A stretch of DNA of 64,000 bases from positions 174,312 to 238,311 of the forward strand of contig MU119269.1 in NCBI GenBank assembly GCA_014904845.1, read 5' to 3'. Shown here in pieces: positions 1-13,000 of this stretch. Positions within the stretch are counted from its first letter, which is position 1. Every line of letters starts with the position of its first letter. Source of the stretch: Acephala macrosclerotiorum (taxonomy: Eukaryota > Ascomycota > Leotiomycetes > Helotiales > Mollisiaceae). Under the pieces are notes generated by a model. The model was not told the DNA's origin. It worked only from the letters and a program-made list of their open reading frames with translations, and did no database searches. A program made the translations under genes and the position numbers.

Positions 1-614
1 TGTCGTTGGTGTCGTCTTCTTCATCATGAACGTTGTCTTTGCCTTCGTCTTGCTACTCGTCGTCCTCTTCGCGGTTGCTCTTTCATTCATCCGAAAAGAT
101 CCAGAGACCCACTACCAACCTGTAGCAGACAACCGCGCCTCATTCATCAAATCCCAAACCGCCTTATCGACCGAACTCGCCTCTCTAGGAGTAACAGCTC
201 GAGGCGAAAATAAGGAATACGGACATCCCGACAATCTCCATCCCGCCGATGTTACCCGCCATCATCAATATAACTCCTACTCTAATGCCAACTATCGAGA
301 CTCCGCCAGTATTCCAGACACACCGACCCCGCAGTCACCGGCGTTCATGAGTCCAGCTCATCAGGCGATTGAGAATGAGAAGTTGGGGCATGGGTTTCAG
401 GCTAGTGATAGCACGTTGGCGAGGTTGAATAATGAGGGATCATTTGCCAATTCGGAAGGGTTGAGGGCTGCGTCGCCGAGTATTAGTTCGAGGAGTCATA
501 GTCAGAATAGTAATAGGCCGGCTGGAAATAGGTGAGCTTGCTTTGTTACCCCTTTTGCTCAAACTCAACTGATTTTTGTACAGTTCTTGGCAACGCGGAA
601 CAGGAGATTCATGA
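1..614 (+). CDS. 3' end of a membrane protein gene (partial)
   Basis: The frame is open from base 2, so the gene begins outside the window. The visible part starts in a strongly hydrophobic segment (about residues 1-30, rich in V, F and L) that looks like the last transmembrane helix, followed by a basic RKD stop-transfer and a polar cytoplasmic tail of about 150 residues rich in S, N, P and H. A normal intron (532-583, GTGAGC donor, CTCAACTGAT branch region, TACAG acceptor) joins a short last exon 584-614 that ends in GTGDS-stop; the unspliced frame would end at 535. The layout, last helix plus a long disordered tail, resembles fungal four-helix proteins of the SUR7/PalI/MARVEL kind, but I cannot assign a family from this fragment. 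Confidence 0.6.
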
Positions 615-3600
615 GCGGAAACGGGACCGATTGGAAGAAGTTATAGCAAGTCATGGCTTGGAGTCCTTATGAAGAAAGCAAGTTGAGGCATTTTTCGGGA
701 TATCTACCAAAGCATGAGAATGTAAGAGGTGCATATGCATTCCGGAACGGAGTTTTTCATTGGGACGGCGGATATAATTTGATATCAAAGAAAGCATGGT
801 GGCATTCTCAGGATGGATGGAAGTGTTGGCGTATTTTGCTAGTGGGAAGTTTCACGTGACGTTACACGCATTTTACTTTACTACAATGTGTGAATAGATA
901 TTGTGTAGATATAATCATAATCTATGGTCATGCTTGGATTTTTTTCGTTGTGTATTAATGATTGTGGTGAGAAACTTGGATTTTGAGGTATTGTGTGAAC
1001 GAGAGGAAGGCAGTGGGGTGGCGGAGCGGAAGGGGAAGTGGTATGTAGAGATGTTTGATCGGACTTCGATGGGAAGTCTTTGCTCCGATATTTCGACAAT
1101 CTTTACAGGTGTGTCCAAAGAAGGAAGGAGTTCCAAGCTTGGAGAGTCTTTCGGTATTCTATTTCTTCTGTCTTTCCCTGCTGGTCCAAGCCGCCCAATG
1201 GTTGGTAATGTCTGTCTCTGAGATCAACTTTGCGACCAGATTTCTAAGGTTTTCTGCCACGCTACTTCGCTCTACTTCTAGTGATATGAATGTCCTGAAG
1301 GCCCCTAGGCTACCTGCATGTACTCTTAAAGAAGATGTCAAGGATTGAACGTACGAGAAAGTGGATATATCGGATTCTGTCTATAGACGAGGTTAAGACA
1401 TTCAACAATCACTAAAGTCTGACATCGTGAGTATGATTGATGCTAAAGAGGAATAGAGGGGGCTTGCAGTGAGAAGAACTTCTTCCTCACATGGACCTGT
1501 GCTGGTGGCACTTAATGCGGTACTTTACATGTTGGTGGAGGGCCGGCTTGGGGGGTTTAGCCGAGTGCCTTGGGTTATCCCCCTCAAGTTAGACTGCGCC
1601 GTCAGAGCCTTGCCCTTCTCTGCATTGCAGGAAAACTTTTGCAAAAGTCATGTCACGAAGGCTCGATGGATTATCTGGTTACAAAGGACAAGGGCAACAT
1701 CAATGTCCAACTCAAAGTACGCAGGGAATGCAGTCCATTCCTATTTCCACTCCCAAAGGAATCGACTTCGAAGCACCAATAGCAACTCCGACAGCCGTTG
1801 ACATTATTTGATAGCCTTGTTGGGGGACGGCGACTCAACACCTGTACGAAGCAGAGCTTTTACACTCTGCGGGTGCCTCCTACGAACCTGTGTCTCTTCT
1901 AAGAGACTGATCCTGCTCATGCAGGGTTGGATTGAGTGTGTTGCTACACAATAAGATCCCAGAGCTAAGATTGAGTCAACTATATCACTACGCCAGGGGC
2001 AGAGCAGTTCCTGGGCTCTCACGATGAGCTTCTCGACTTATATCACATTGGCATGCGGTTGAGGGTGGTGGTAGGGAGCAAAACTGCGATTAAGAAAGAG
2101 GCACACGCACATGCGATTCACCATATTCTCACCAGTCGATTGAGAAGCCAGATTTAAGGGTACAAAGTGCCTTTCTGCCCACCTCCTCTCAGCAACGGCC
2201 GCGGTACGCTGACTGCCTATTGTACCTCGTCCTCGATGGGCCCGAATACTCGATTTACCCCGAATACACAATCTCTGCCCCCAGGGTTCAACCAACACGT
2301 CCTCACTACCGGGTGACATATCGATCGAAGAATGCATACACTGTTAGACAGAGCCGAGTGCAATCCTAGCTAAGATAGGGAGCTTTGGACGAACTGGACT
2401 ATGCATAGGCGGTTTTGGCAATTTTCCCTCAGATGGCTTCTAGTTGAGGAATTCAAGACGATGCACATAAATTGGATATCTGATGGACTACGTAGATGCT
2501 TCTCTCTCTGTATATGTAGTGGAGGACTGCAGTTGTGATCCGGACTGGAACTGTGTGTGCTGGAGTCAGAGAGGAGCTCCAAGTCTCTGCATGAGCTTTA
2601 GAGGCTAGCTGCCTAGCAGTACGACAGCGCGACAGCGACGTTAAACTGACTGAGTCTCATTACCATGATAGCCTTGTTCCATTCTTAGGCAGAGCTGGAG
2701 AGGCCTCCGGGCCCCGGAATAAGAATAGTACTCGGAATGAAATAATTCAGTCAAGCATCCTGGTCAGTGGCCTTTCAAGTCTTCACCACACAGCATGCAC
2801 ACATGTTTTCGATGCAGCAAGGAATTGCTATATTAGAGTTCAAGAAAACGCTTCAAATTACAAGATAACCAGCAGCTCTATTCCGCTACTTAATCTCAGT
2901 CAAGTGTCTCACACTTCTGAGACTGGGTTCTTAGTCGAATCTTCATCCTATCACCACTTCCGAACCGAATGCTTGCGCGCTGCAGATCCCGAGAAACAAT
3001 ACGCAGGCTCGGCACAGCATCAAAGGTTAGGTTTTCATTCTCGATCCAGAGCCTCCCTGCAAATATTCGCAAATCGCCAGATGTGAAACAAAGGAACGAG
3101 GAAGGCGATTCCAGTGAATCTCACAAGGTTGGTGAGGAAATCTAATGCTATGCAGAGGCTGGGCGTCGATTATCAATTTTTAGTGGCTGATTGGCTAAAA
3201 CAGAAGCTGCAGGAAGGGGAGGTTCGTGTGCTAAGGAGCCACCCGGACCAGCCATTCTTTCCGTTCCCTCCCACACCTCACAACAAACATGTCGGCGATC
3301 TGCCATGGAATGATTTATCGCAAAAATATCTTCGCAGATTGCATGTCGCTGTTCGATCTTCAACAGAGTCATCCGGAGCCTTTCCAGATGTCGGTAGCGA
3401 ATTGAGACATCAATTGACCTGATCGCACTACCCAACCTTGAACTCCTCCTGAGCTATCCTGAATGGCAGTGGAACGATTTGAGGATGGGAAGCCTAAAAA
3501 AAAAAAAAAAAAAATTCATGCATACTCTTGAATAGCCCAAGAAGGTCTATGGAGTGTCTTAGATACAAGCCCGCGGTATGCGACCCAGCCGTCATCTGGA

Positions 3601-4159
3601 ACCGAATTTCTCATTAGCCAATGGCTATTAGCTATTAAAGTAAGTTATCGCGATCATCTCTGCTACCTTTGCGAAGGTCTTGATTGGCTTTGGATTCATT
3701 CACCTGGGCTTCATGGCGTCTGCGAGTGTGATATAACCACCTCTAGCCCCGACGAGTTGCAGCTGCATGGTGATTGTTTGCTCCCGGGGGATCCTACTTC
3801 AACATCCTAGACGGACGATTACAGAGAGACAGACATCGTGGCGTTTGCTCAAGCCGATTGCATGCTCACCCTCGTCCGGCTTCTATCCACGATCCGGCGA
3901 CGCCACGAGGTTCAGACAGCAAGAAACACTTCGAGTTCGTGTCCTCATGTGTATAATGATTGCTCCGTATCACCATTTTCCGTCCTTAGAGAAGTTTCTA
4001 CGTCCAAACTGGACTCTTGTCATCAAGTGGGCCATCATCACCAAGCTGGAGCGAAACACCTCATCACGCAACTCAATTGCCCGGCGCCATTCCTCCTCTT
4101 CTTGTTCATGTTCGACCAGGCTCTGTGTTTCTCAACTTTAGAATCATACCCGCCTCACG
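615..4159. other. Gene-poor stretch, no convincing gene
   Basis: All open frames here are short, lack splice-site support and have low-complexity or frame-overlapping translations. A 19-base A run lies at 3496-3514. A TCACGTGACGTTA motif (852-864, E-box plus CRE-like half site) lies about 240 bases past the stop of the left-edge gene. I see no recognisable coding, RNA or transposon sequence. Confidence 0.5.
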
Positions 4160-4702
4160 ATGTCGGGCTCTCGAATCTCACCTCAGAGACCTCGCTACCC
4201 TTGCCGATACCCGTCCTGTCGTTCAACCTTTGGGCGTCGTTGTGATGCTAAACGGCATGAGAAGGAGATTCATCACAGTCCTCACAAAATCTTCTGTCCT
4301 TTCACGGGATGCTCATTCAGAGGAGCAAAGCGGGCCAATGTTTTGAGGGAGCATATTCGGATTCACCACACCTCACCTCGTGCGCAATGTACGTATCAAC
4401 ACTTTCAAGTCCCTAAATCCAGTCCGTGGGGGGGAAGCTGATCCGTGGTTTTAGACCAACAATACTCTTGCTACTTTCCAGCCGAGACTACCCAGCTATT
4501 GCCGTCGACTTCTCCCTCTTCCTCCGCATATTCCTCCAATCTTCACCTCTTCGACGTACAATCTCTTACGAACTCGACTTTGGCAGACCTGGTTGATTGG
4601 AACTTGATGAGTGTCGATCCTTTCGTCTTCGACAAGCCCATCACATTTTGTGGAGTCATGCATGAAGAGGACATTCAATCTGGTGCATCTGGGTCGCAAT
4701 GA
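4160..4702 (+). CDS. Small two-finger C2H2 protein, copy 1
   Basis: Two exons, 4160-4388 and 4482-4702, give 149 residues. The intron (93 nt, GTACGT donor, TTTCCAG acceptor) keeps the frame. Residues about 13-40 form a finger C-x4-C-x12-H-x4-H and residues about 46-70 a second, C-x4-C-x13-H-x3-H. Straight after finger two the intron falls, and the rest is a Ser/Thr-rich then acidic tail (DLVDWN, EED), like a small activation region. This is probably a sequence-specific DNA-binding regulator in the nucleus, though two fingers alone do not fix the target. It shares finger spacing, exon plan and tail type with the gene at 8595, 4.4 kb away in the same direction. No named family could be assigned. 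Confidence 0.65.
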
Positions 4703-5314
4703 AATACCTCAGGGCTACATTATGGGTCATGGAGTTGAGAACAAAAGGAATGAATATCTACTTTTGGTTTGGTCTACAAGTCTACAAATCTACATGTTCT
4801 TGAACTTCAAATCAAATCTCTCTAGCAAAGTCTCTAAGAGACCAGGAAAACCTCCTTCAACGCTCGGGAATTTTATATATCTGTCAGAGAATAGATGCGT
4901 ATTTTTCATTCATGAACTAGCTGGGAAGGCTATTTAAATACCAATTCATATAGATACGGTGCACATCGAGCACGCGCTTCAGCACTTGCCTCTCAACTCT
5001 GAGCTGTACTGGAGAAATATTTATGCTTTCGTTGCCAATGTGTCTTATGAATCATGCTCGTATAAACTCCAAATATCTCCCCTTTCATGCTGTGCAACCA
5101 CTTTCGCCCTCTAAAGTGTATCTGCCATCCTCGCGACTAATATTCAGGGGTAGCGAGAAGGAAACGCCACGTGATCCATAGTCGTTGGCTTGACCGACTG
5201 CAGCGACAAGACAGTCCTAAGCCCGTAAGGATCTTCAGTCATCTCTGAAAACGTTTCATTCAAGTCTCCAACGCTGAGAAAATATGGCAGCTTCATTCAA
5301 GGCTCAATGAGGTC
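4703..5314. other. Intergenic, nothing recognisable
   Basis: This is the 3' flank of the first C2H2 gene. One CACGTG motif lies near 5168. No open frame with coding character or splice sites was found. Confidence 0.5.
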
Positions 5315-5741
5315 TCAATACACAAGTCTCCAAGCCCACCACTTACTCCTCAACTGAACACCACCGTTGTATTCGACCTCCGAGGGGTAGAGCCGCAAGA
5401 AATTTGGGTCTTTATGACGTTGTTGAACCTGGCAATCATCTGCTTGAGATCGAAGTCGAGTTTTGAGCGTTGTGGGGTATAGGCATTGAGGTTGAACAAC
5501 GGCTGTATCCGATTGAAGTGTTGAAGACCGATTCGAGTACACTGGACCCAGTTCTTGGAAGTCGTAAATGGAACGAGATCTGCTAAGAGGTTGACAGTTA
5601 GCTTTGTGAAATTGTGTGGGGATGGCAGACGAAGATGAAACCGAAGAGGAAATGAACTCACCCATTAACTACAGCTCCAAATCTAGTCTCTTCACTCGCT
5701 TCTCTGCTTGGGCCCACGATCCGCTGAGGTGAAGCTGTCAT
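5315..5741 (-). CDS. Doubtful two-exon gene, unknown product
   Basis: On the minus strand an ATG at 5741 opens a frame to a GTGAGT donor (exon 5662-5741). A 79-nt intron with a good GCTAAC branch and CTCTTAG acceptor leads to exon 5315-5582, giving about 115 residues. The translation is polar with no recognised domain. An alternative frame of exon two (from about 5580 to 5350) is also open and looks equally protein-like, so the frame is not settled. Upstream, between about 6066 and 5750, all three frames have long open stretches that could be further exons of the same gene or a decayed gene. The splice signals are the best argument for a gene; there is no homology argument. Confidence 0.25.
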
Positions 5742-8594
5742 CTTGATGCGACTCGATGTATTCTTGAAATTTCCCAGGCCCAGTGGCGCATCCGTCAAAA
5801 AGAGATCCGGTATCTTGTGATCTTGTAGGAGGCAGCAGCAGCGTTGGAAGAGCCACCTCGAAGTTCGATTGGATATTGCGCCAATGCCATCGGTCCTTCA
5901 CATGAATGAGTCGAGTTGGGGACGTCCATCAGCCAACTTGACAGCTCGAAGGGAGTCTCGAGCTGGTGACTGAGGATAGTTTCGCATCTGGCAGGTGTCG
6001 AGAGTAGCGCTGGTGAGAGAGATGTTCGAATTGATGGTGCAGGTATCAGCGCACGTTGAAGCATTTAGGGTAGAAGGTTTGCGTTGAATGTTCAGTCCAG
6101 GGCTGTGTGCTGAAGGGCCCAGCGAGTGTTAGTGAGTTGTTTAGGGGGAAGCAGAGGAGAATACCTTTAACTTGATTCCGACACGACTCTTTCTGTTACG
6201 TATGGAGAAGTTTGAGGAGCCTGAATGCTCAGAAGCATTTCTAGCTTCCTTGAAAAATAAAGGCAACTGCTTAGGGCTTAATTCTATCTAACGCAGGCGC
6301 CAGACTTCCGGGTTAACCCTTGGTACCACGCTCCGCAGGTTGATTCACAAAGATCAACGGAAGCTAACAGGCATTGAGGATCCTGCCTTGAGAGTCGGGA
6401 AACTTTCTCCGTGATGACTATAGCAGCCTTCTGAGAGAAGAATAAGAGCCTGTTTCTGGGCTTAGCGGTCTCAAAATGGCCACGTCTGGTAAAAACTCCG
6501 TAAAGAACTACCGCTGCGACGGGCACAGGACGACTCCGAGATGAAACAGGGCGTAGTAGAACGAGCCTTGATCATAGTCTTGCTTTGGGGAGCCGGGCCA
6601 CATCCACAATCAAAATTGGCGGTTCTGGCGATCAGCCGTCCAAAGTCTCCTTCCTTTTGAATTGGGGTGTAGAACATGGGTTATAATAGTCAAATATCCC
6701 CACGCCGCAAACTTTGAGTTTCACAACGACCTACGACCCCTTCGGAAACTTCGTCGGACCCGTGAAAGCCGATCGAAACCGCATGCTGTCGGAACATGGG
6801 TTATTGTTCATAAGAGAGATGCATATAGGGACTTGGGACTATTTCACCGTTGCGTCTGAATATGCGCGCCCCTTTCCAATACATACCCTGAGACTTTCCC
6901 CATAAAAATGCGCCAATAATTGCCCAAAACAGACACCGAAAAGTAGCCTAGGCTCTTTGGGGCTTCTTTTGTCGTTTACCAGGGTTGCGAGGTGCTTTTC
7001 TTCCAGCATTTTCCACATCCCCATCAATTCCTAGATATCTGACAACCTCGGGAGATAAACTCATGGTTCACATTAACCTTGGTGAATCGAGATTGAGAGG
7101 GCGGTGATGCGCTGTTCGGTCGCGGGACAGTGACCGAACATGGGTAAGCGAGTGCTTCAAGGGGGGAAGGCTGGACGAATGCGGCCTAGCCGCCGGTATC
7201 ATAGACAAGCCCAATTGGTAACCTCCTGCATATTTTTGCACCCGATAGACTTCCCAGCACAACGGTCAGTGGCTGATTTGCACGAACACTGACTAGTACC
7301 GCCCTTTTCTGGCACACAAACGCCCGGCTCAGGAGGGTGTAATACAAATCGCGAAAAAAATTTTCGACATGGGTTCTTCTCCTGTCGATAAGCCTGCATA
7401 TTTGCGGAATACGTCGGTCAGATCGTAAGTTTCCTGCAAAAGAATCCAGCCGTTTCGAGATGGTGAAGTCAGAGATCGCTGCCAAGAGGCCTGACATACA
7501 AACCCGTCGACAGCAGCCCCGTCCTGAAAAAAACACCCCAGTAATGTCTATTACTGCATGATATACGAGCTGAACGATATCATTGGTGCCAACTTCCTAT
7601 TCCAAAAAGCCGTGAAAGTGATGACCCACCCCGCATATGTAATGATGGATTGACTAAATGGGAGAGTCCTGAGGCATGGCATTCAACATCAGTCTCGACG
7701 GCCATGACGATGGTTTCACCGACCGTTGAGAAGCTTTGAGGCGACACTGGCCTAAAGAACTGCCCTATAAGTAGTGAGAGGAAGACTTGAACACACTTTA
7801 TCTTAGTGAAACCTGGGCTGGACCGGTTCGCAGAAAATGCTATCATTCGACGGCCGCTGAACTCGAGTTTCCGTTGATGTACCTCACAAGGCCACTCATC
7901 GAGAGACCATCTCGACCACAAAGCCGCGACATCTGGCGTTATTTCTAGATAGAATGCCAGATGGCACCCTGGCCCATGACTCCCATGCAGAGTTGCTGGG
8001 AGGCATGGGTAGAAAGCATTTTGAGGAATGGGATGAAATGGGACAACTTGGGGAAGGCTGGGGCAAGCTGGGGAGACAGCGTGGAGTGGAGAGAAAATAG
8101 GCAGGCACGCTAAGCTCACTCTGGCTTTGAAGTCGGTGCATTCCTAGGCTTTCACTGTGCGCGCTCTGTTCACCCCTGTAAAGCTCCCTGGAACCACGAC
8201 GGAGGATGAGAAGGCAGACAGAGGAGAGTTCCTCTCGGGACGATGGTAGGGAAACCGGGGATGGCGTTCCGGGACGCTAGATGCTGCTGCCAGACCTTGA
8301 ATATCAGAATTCAGAAAAGCAGCTCTACCTCTTCAGCGTACGAGAAAAAAGAATCATCTTCATTACATCGATTGTGTAACACACTTCACCGCTCACTCCT
8401 TTCAGGCCTTAATCGTTGACTGCGGCGTCCTATAATGTCGCTCGAGATCATCGAAGTTATTTCTGACTGTCTGTGCGAAGTCTCGTCTGGCAGGCAAGGT
8501 CCCTTTCGACTCCATCACCACTCAGAAATTATATCCATATACATTCGACAAGACTCTACGAAGCATGGCATAAGTCACATAAATTCATCTCGAG
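5742..8594. other. Gene-poor stretch, possible remnant exons at the left
   Basis: Minus-strand open pieces at about 6066-5750 may belong with the doubtful gene at 5315-5741; one frame is Cys/Thr-rich (CADTCTINSN). The rest (6100-8594) holds only short open frames without splice support. An ATG at 8435 opens a plus-strand frame that runs into the finger gene in another frame; it could be leader sequence or an uORF of the gene at 8595. Confidence 0.4.
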
Positions 8595-9319
8595 ATGGAC
8601 ACCACATGCAGCTACCCAGGCTGTGGCAAGGGATTCGGCAGAAGATCCGACATGAAGCGACACCTAAAAAACACGCATCTCTACCAGAAGGAAAGATGCC
8701 CCTTCGCAGATTGTCGGGCAAAGGCAATGCGCAAAGACAAGTTGAAGGGGCATATGCAGAAGAGACATGGTCTTGAGTTTGAAGGTAAGTCACTGCGGCT
8801 ATGCTTGTCGAGTCAGGATGTACCTTGACGTTGTCGGTAGAGGTTATTACACTCCAGCCCACCAGGTCTGGTGAAGCAGTTCAATGCCTAAAATCGACGA
8901 AGTATAGTGGACTTGCCGATACAGAAGCTTCTATGCTTTCTAGAATGTCGATGACCGGCCCCAACAAACGATCCACGATTGGCTTCCAGCACTCGGCTCA
9001 ACAGCACGATCATAATTTTGGATGCCTTATCAATCCAATGGATTATTCACTCCCATTGCCACACCCGAATTCGATCCTTCCGTCGCAGCCGGACATTCAA
9101 GTCACAGCTTCTACGCATACAACGGCGTTACAAATTTCTTTGCCACTGCGATTCCCTCCATCTCCCTATGGTAATATCCCCGAGTTCGAGGATACATCTA
9201 TATTTACAGACTGGATGAAGACTGCCTTTGGCGACAACGACTTCGACCTAGGAGTGGGTGATCGATTCAACGACACAGAGGCCATCGACATGGAACCCGA
9301 CATTCAGAAGCAGGCATAA
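8595..9319 (+). CDS. Small two-finger C2H2 protein, copy 2
   Basis: Exons 8595-8784 and 8841-9319 give 222 residues. The 56-nt intron has a GTAAGT donor and a GGTAG acceptor at 8840, the only nearby acceptor that keeps the downstream frame. Finger one (residues about 5-28) is C-x4-C-x12-H-x4-H with the segment KGFGRRSDMKRH. Finger two (about 35-58) is C-x4-C-x12-H-x4-H. The tail after the intron is long, Ser/Thr/Pro/His-rich and ends with an acidic stretch (FGDNDFDLG). It is likely a nuclear DNA-binding regulator. The same exon plan and the shared GRR-x-D-x-KRH core make it a diverged paralogue of the gene at 4160. Confidence 0.7.
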
Positions 9320-10055
9320 TGGTACAAATTTGTTCAATGGTAGGAGCCCCATCCATCAACTCTGCATGGGCGGAACATTGCACGCTTTCAACTCGCTTCC
9401 AATGAGTTTCTATCTTACTTGGCAAATGTCATTCTGTTGTCAAGCCCGACCTTACTGATCAAGTGGCCTAGATTTCGAGCCTCGATACCCGGTTGTACTT
9501 AACAACGAGCAGAAACGAAGATGCAACAACCAGACATCTCCCAACAGCCTATAGTCTGCTTGCTCCTTCCCTACTTGGGTAAGATCCACCTCATTGTCTA
9601 GATCTCATTTCTGCCAGGGCATTGGCTGACACTCTTCTTGATAGTAACGAACATTTCACTATTTCTTCTTTCGATCACCCCAACACTACGACCGGAAGTT
9701 CCTTCTCAAACTGTGCAACATGATCAAATCAAGCAAATCAAAAACACGCGGCACTACGCCAGCTGCCAGGACAAAAGTTTCGATTCAATAGACTAGTTAC
9801 GTCTCCTTTAGACCATACAATGCATAATACACGCAAGCAAGAGGACGAGACCAGACCAAGCTCAGCACTGCATCATTTATGCTAAGTGAAGAGTGATATA
9901 CAATGCCCCTCCCTTGTCTTTCAAGACCAGGCATGATCTGATCCCGCTGGATCCATAACGGTAGATATGCCGCCCACCCAGCGGCCACGATGCAGATGCT
10001 GTTCGTATAATACTCCCACAAATGCCACGCCATCCGGATATGTATGAAGAGGCAT
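9320..10055. other. Intergenic between two 3' ends
   Basis: The finger gene ends from the left and the SR-rich gene ends from the right. The stretch should hold both 3' untranslated regions. No gene is seen. Confidence 0.5.
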
Positions 10056-13000
10056 CTATCCCCATCTCGCACCCTCTCTCTCAGCCTCCAACCTTGCCAA
10101 CCTCGCCTCTTCATTCTCATCTGTCACCGCACCACCTCTCCGTCCCTTCTTTCTTCTACTCTTGCCCCCAAATCCTTCGTCGCCATCATCTCTGCTTCGC
10201 TTGCTACCAGCTGCTCCAGTGAGACCAGCCATGCGTTGAGCCTCTTTCAGCAAGCGCTCTCTATTCCTTGCCTCACGCTCAATCTCATGAGGGTCCTTGG
10301 CTTGGGTAGTTGGGACAGATCGCTTGCTCTCCTTTTCCTTCTCTCGCTCGCGGTCATGACCCCGCTCGCGCTCTCTGTCCTTGTCGCGAGTAGAACGTGA
10401 AGACTCATGTCTGGAAGATCGGTCCTCTCGAGAACTTCGCTTATCCTTGAAGTCGCGGGAGGAAACTGAACTTTGCAGACGGTCACGGTCCGAGCGAGGA
10501 CCTGTCGGAATTTTGATGTCGTCGAGGGTGTTTTTGCGTGAAGCACCCTTGATTTCGATGACGGAAGGTTTGCGGAAGGGTTCTGCTTTTCTCGGTTCGG
10601 ATTCCACGGGTGTCGGAAGAGGCTCCTCGGTAACTGGTTCTCGGACCGGTTCTGATTGCGGCTCCTCGGAATGATGACGGCTGTGGCGGTGTCTGTGCTC
10701 GCGGTCACGGTCGCGGTCCCTGCTTCTTGATCTCTCACGATCATCACGATGAGATCGGTGCGAGCGGTGTCTGTGCGAAGATTTGCGATCTCTGTCGGAG
10801 TCTCTGTCTCGCTCTCGATACTTATCCTTCTCCTTGTCTCTACGACTCTTGTGGCTAGACCGTCTGGATTCAGAGGGTGAAGTAGAGCGCGATCTCTCCT
10901 CATCTGGTGCATCATCTTTCTCATCAACTTTCTCTCCCGGGCCATCGTCGATAACTTCTTCTTCTTCGCGACGACGACGGCGTTCTCTCTCCTTCTCGCG
11001 TCTCCGCTCTCTGCGTCTCTCCGTCTCCTTCTCATCTTCAGTGAGCGATGTAGACCGGTGTCTATGTCTTCGGTGTCGGTCTCGACTTCTGCTTCTCTTT
11101 CGTTCACGCGACCTGGATCTTGATCTCTCCTTCTGTTCTCTAGAGGGTGATCTACTGTACTCTCGTTCCCCATCTCCCTTCTCAGAAATATCTGGAGCGA
11201 CACTGGCGCTAGCACTTCCACTTGGTCTCGTGCTTGCACCACCAGGAATGTAGCCTCCTCGTCCTCGCATATTGTAAATGCTAGTGTTAGGCAAGCCTTC
11301 TCTCATGGCTTTAGGGCCAGTGGGAGCATTGATAGGAACATCAGGCTTCACGGGGGGTTGCATAGCAGACGTACTGCCACCATGTCCTCCGCGGAAATGG
11401 CCTTGACCATATCCAGGTCCGTAGCTGTCTACGGTGTATGCGGCATTTGTATCGTCTAAGGTCTGAATCGGCATAGGAGCATTATCCTGTGCAGGCTCTA
11501 CCTCTTCGGGGACAGAATCTGTTGTCACATCGGCTTCGTGGTTATCGACCGTTGCCTCCTGTGGCTGGACTGCGTTCTCGTCTTCTGTAGATTTAGGTGT
11601 GTCCTCCTTTGGTTCAGGACGCAATTCTCTACCAAACTCATCCACGTTTGCGGCGGTCTCGGATTCGGCTTTGGGACCTTTGGAAATCGATCCTGCATCA
11701 CTTATAGGTCCGTTTGACTGCTGGTTCGGTCCATACTGCTGTGGTATCTGCTGTGAGAATGCTTCATTGGAACCATACCCGTAGCCACCACGTCCGTAGC
11801 CGCCTCGGCCGCCTCTACCTCGACCACGAAATCCTTGGGATCCGTAGCTGTTCTGGTATTCATTGTAGTGGTTTCCACGACCATAATTACCTTGGTTAAA
11901 TCCTGTAGAGTGAGAGGCGTATCCAGAGTTATTTGCTCCATAATCACCGTGACCCATGCTGGCTGCATTTGGATTGAAATTATCTCCGACATTCCATGAT
12001 TGTTGTCCGTTCCAACCATTATTGAAGCCTGCACCACCGCTATCGTAGCCCATACCACCCATTCCCATGTTCATGCCGTTCATACCCGCTCCAAAGCCAC
12101 CGTTCATAAACATGTTCTGCATCGCCATCGGATCCATGCTCATTCCAGGCATACCAGGCATCCCTGTGACACCATTAGCATCCGTTTGGAAGTGGGAAGA
12201 GAATAACATACCCATCATAGGGAAGTTTCCAAACCCGCCAGCGCCTCCCATACCGTTTTGCATAGCCATCATCATCTGCATCTGGTTGAAGTCGCCTCCG
12301 AACCCCATGCCTGGGAAGCCTCCAGCTACTGCAGCGCTTGGATCGAAGCCAAAGCTAGCGCCGAATCCTGTCTGGGGTACGACCGGCTGACCGTTTGCGT
12401 CCTTTTCCGCGCCGCCTTCGTTCTTCTCTATTGCTTCAGCTCCTGTGTTAGCATCCATATCAGCAGTCGATTCCTGGCCAGGTGCGATCTCCTATATGGG
12501 CTGTTAGCTGAAGACATATATCTCCACTCTTGTGCGAACTCACTTCGATTGAGGGTTGCGGGATATCCTGTTGAGCTTGTGTTGCTTGCTCGATATCTAC
12601 TGCACTTGACTGTGCTACTTTAGGTGTCTCCTCTATCGCCTGAGGCTTTTCCTCCTTCACCTCCACCTCTAATGTGATGTCATTGAAAGGCGCATTGGTT
12701 TCTTCGGCAGGAGTGACCGCTTCAACAGGAGTTGGCTCCACAGGCGTAGGCTCAACCACAGGTGTATCGGGAGGTGTATTCTTTTCTTCCTTCAATCGTA
12801 AAGCTTCGCGCTTCTTTTCCTCTGTTCGAAGAAAGACTTTTATAGTTGTCCGAAGCGACTTGTTCGGTTTGCAGTCTTCGGCAGCGACTGGAGTGTGTTC
12901 GCAAACTGGACATGTTGAAGGTAATGTTGACTGACCTATCCAGACTGTTAGATGCCGTTGGCAAGATGCAAGAAGCCGACAAGTACTCACAAGTCTCGCA

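Noticed and set aside
653..859. 68-codon open frame after the left-edge gene
   Set aside because: It lies in the expected 3' untranslated region, has no splice support and matches nothing recognisable.
3114..3435. Facing frames of about 100 codons
   Set aside because: Both strands are open over the same bases, with no splice sites or recognisable motif.
10247..11242. 331-codon frame inside the SR-rich gene
   Set aside because: A frame-shifted shadow of Arg/Ser and Arg/Asp codon repeats; the main frame has the RING exons and a proper start.
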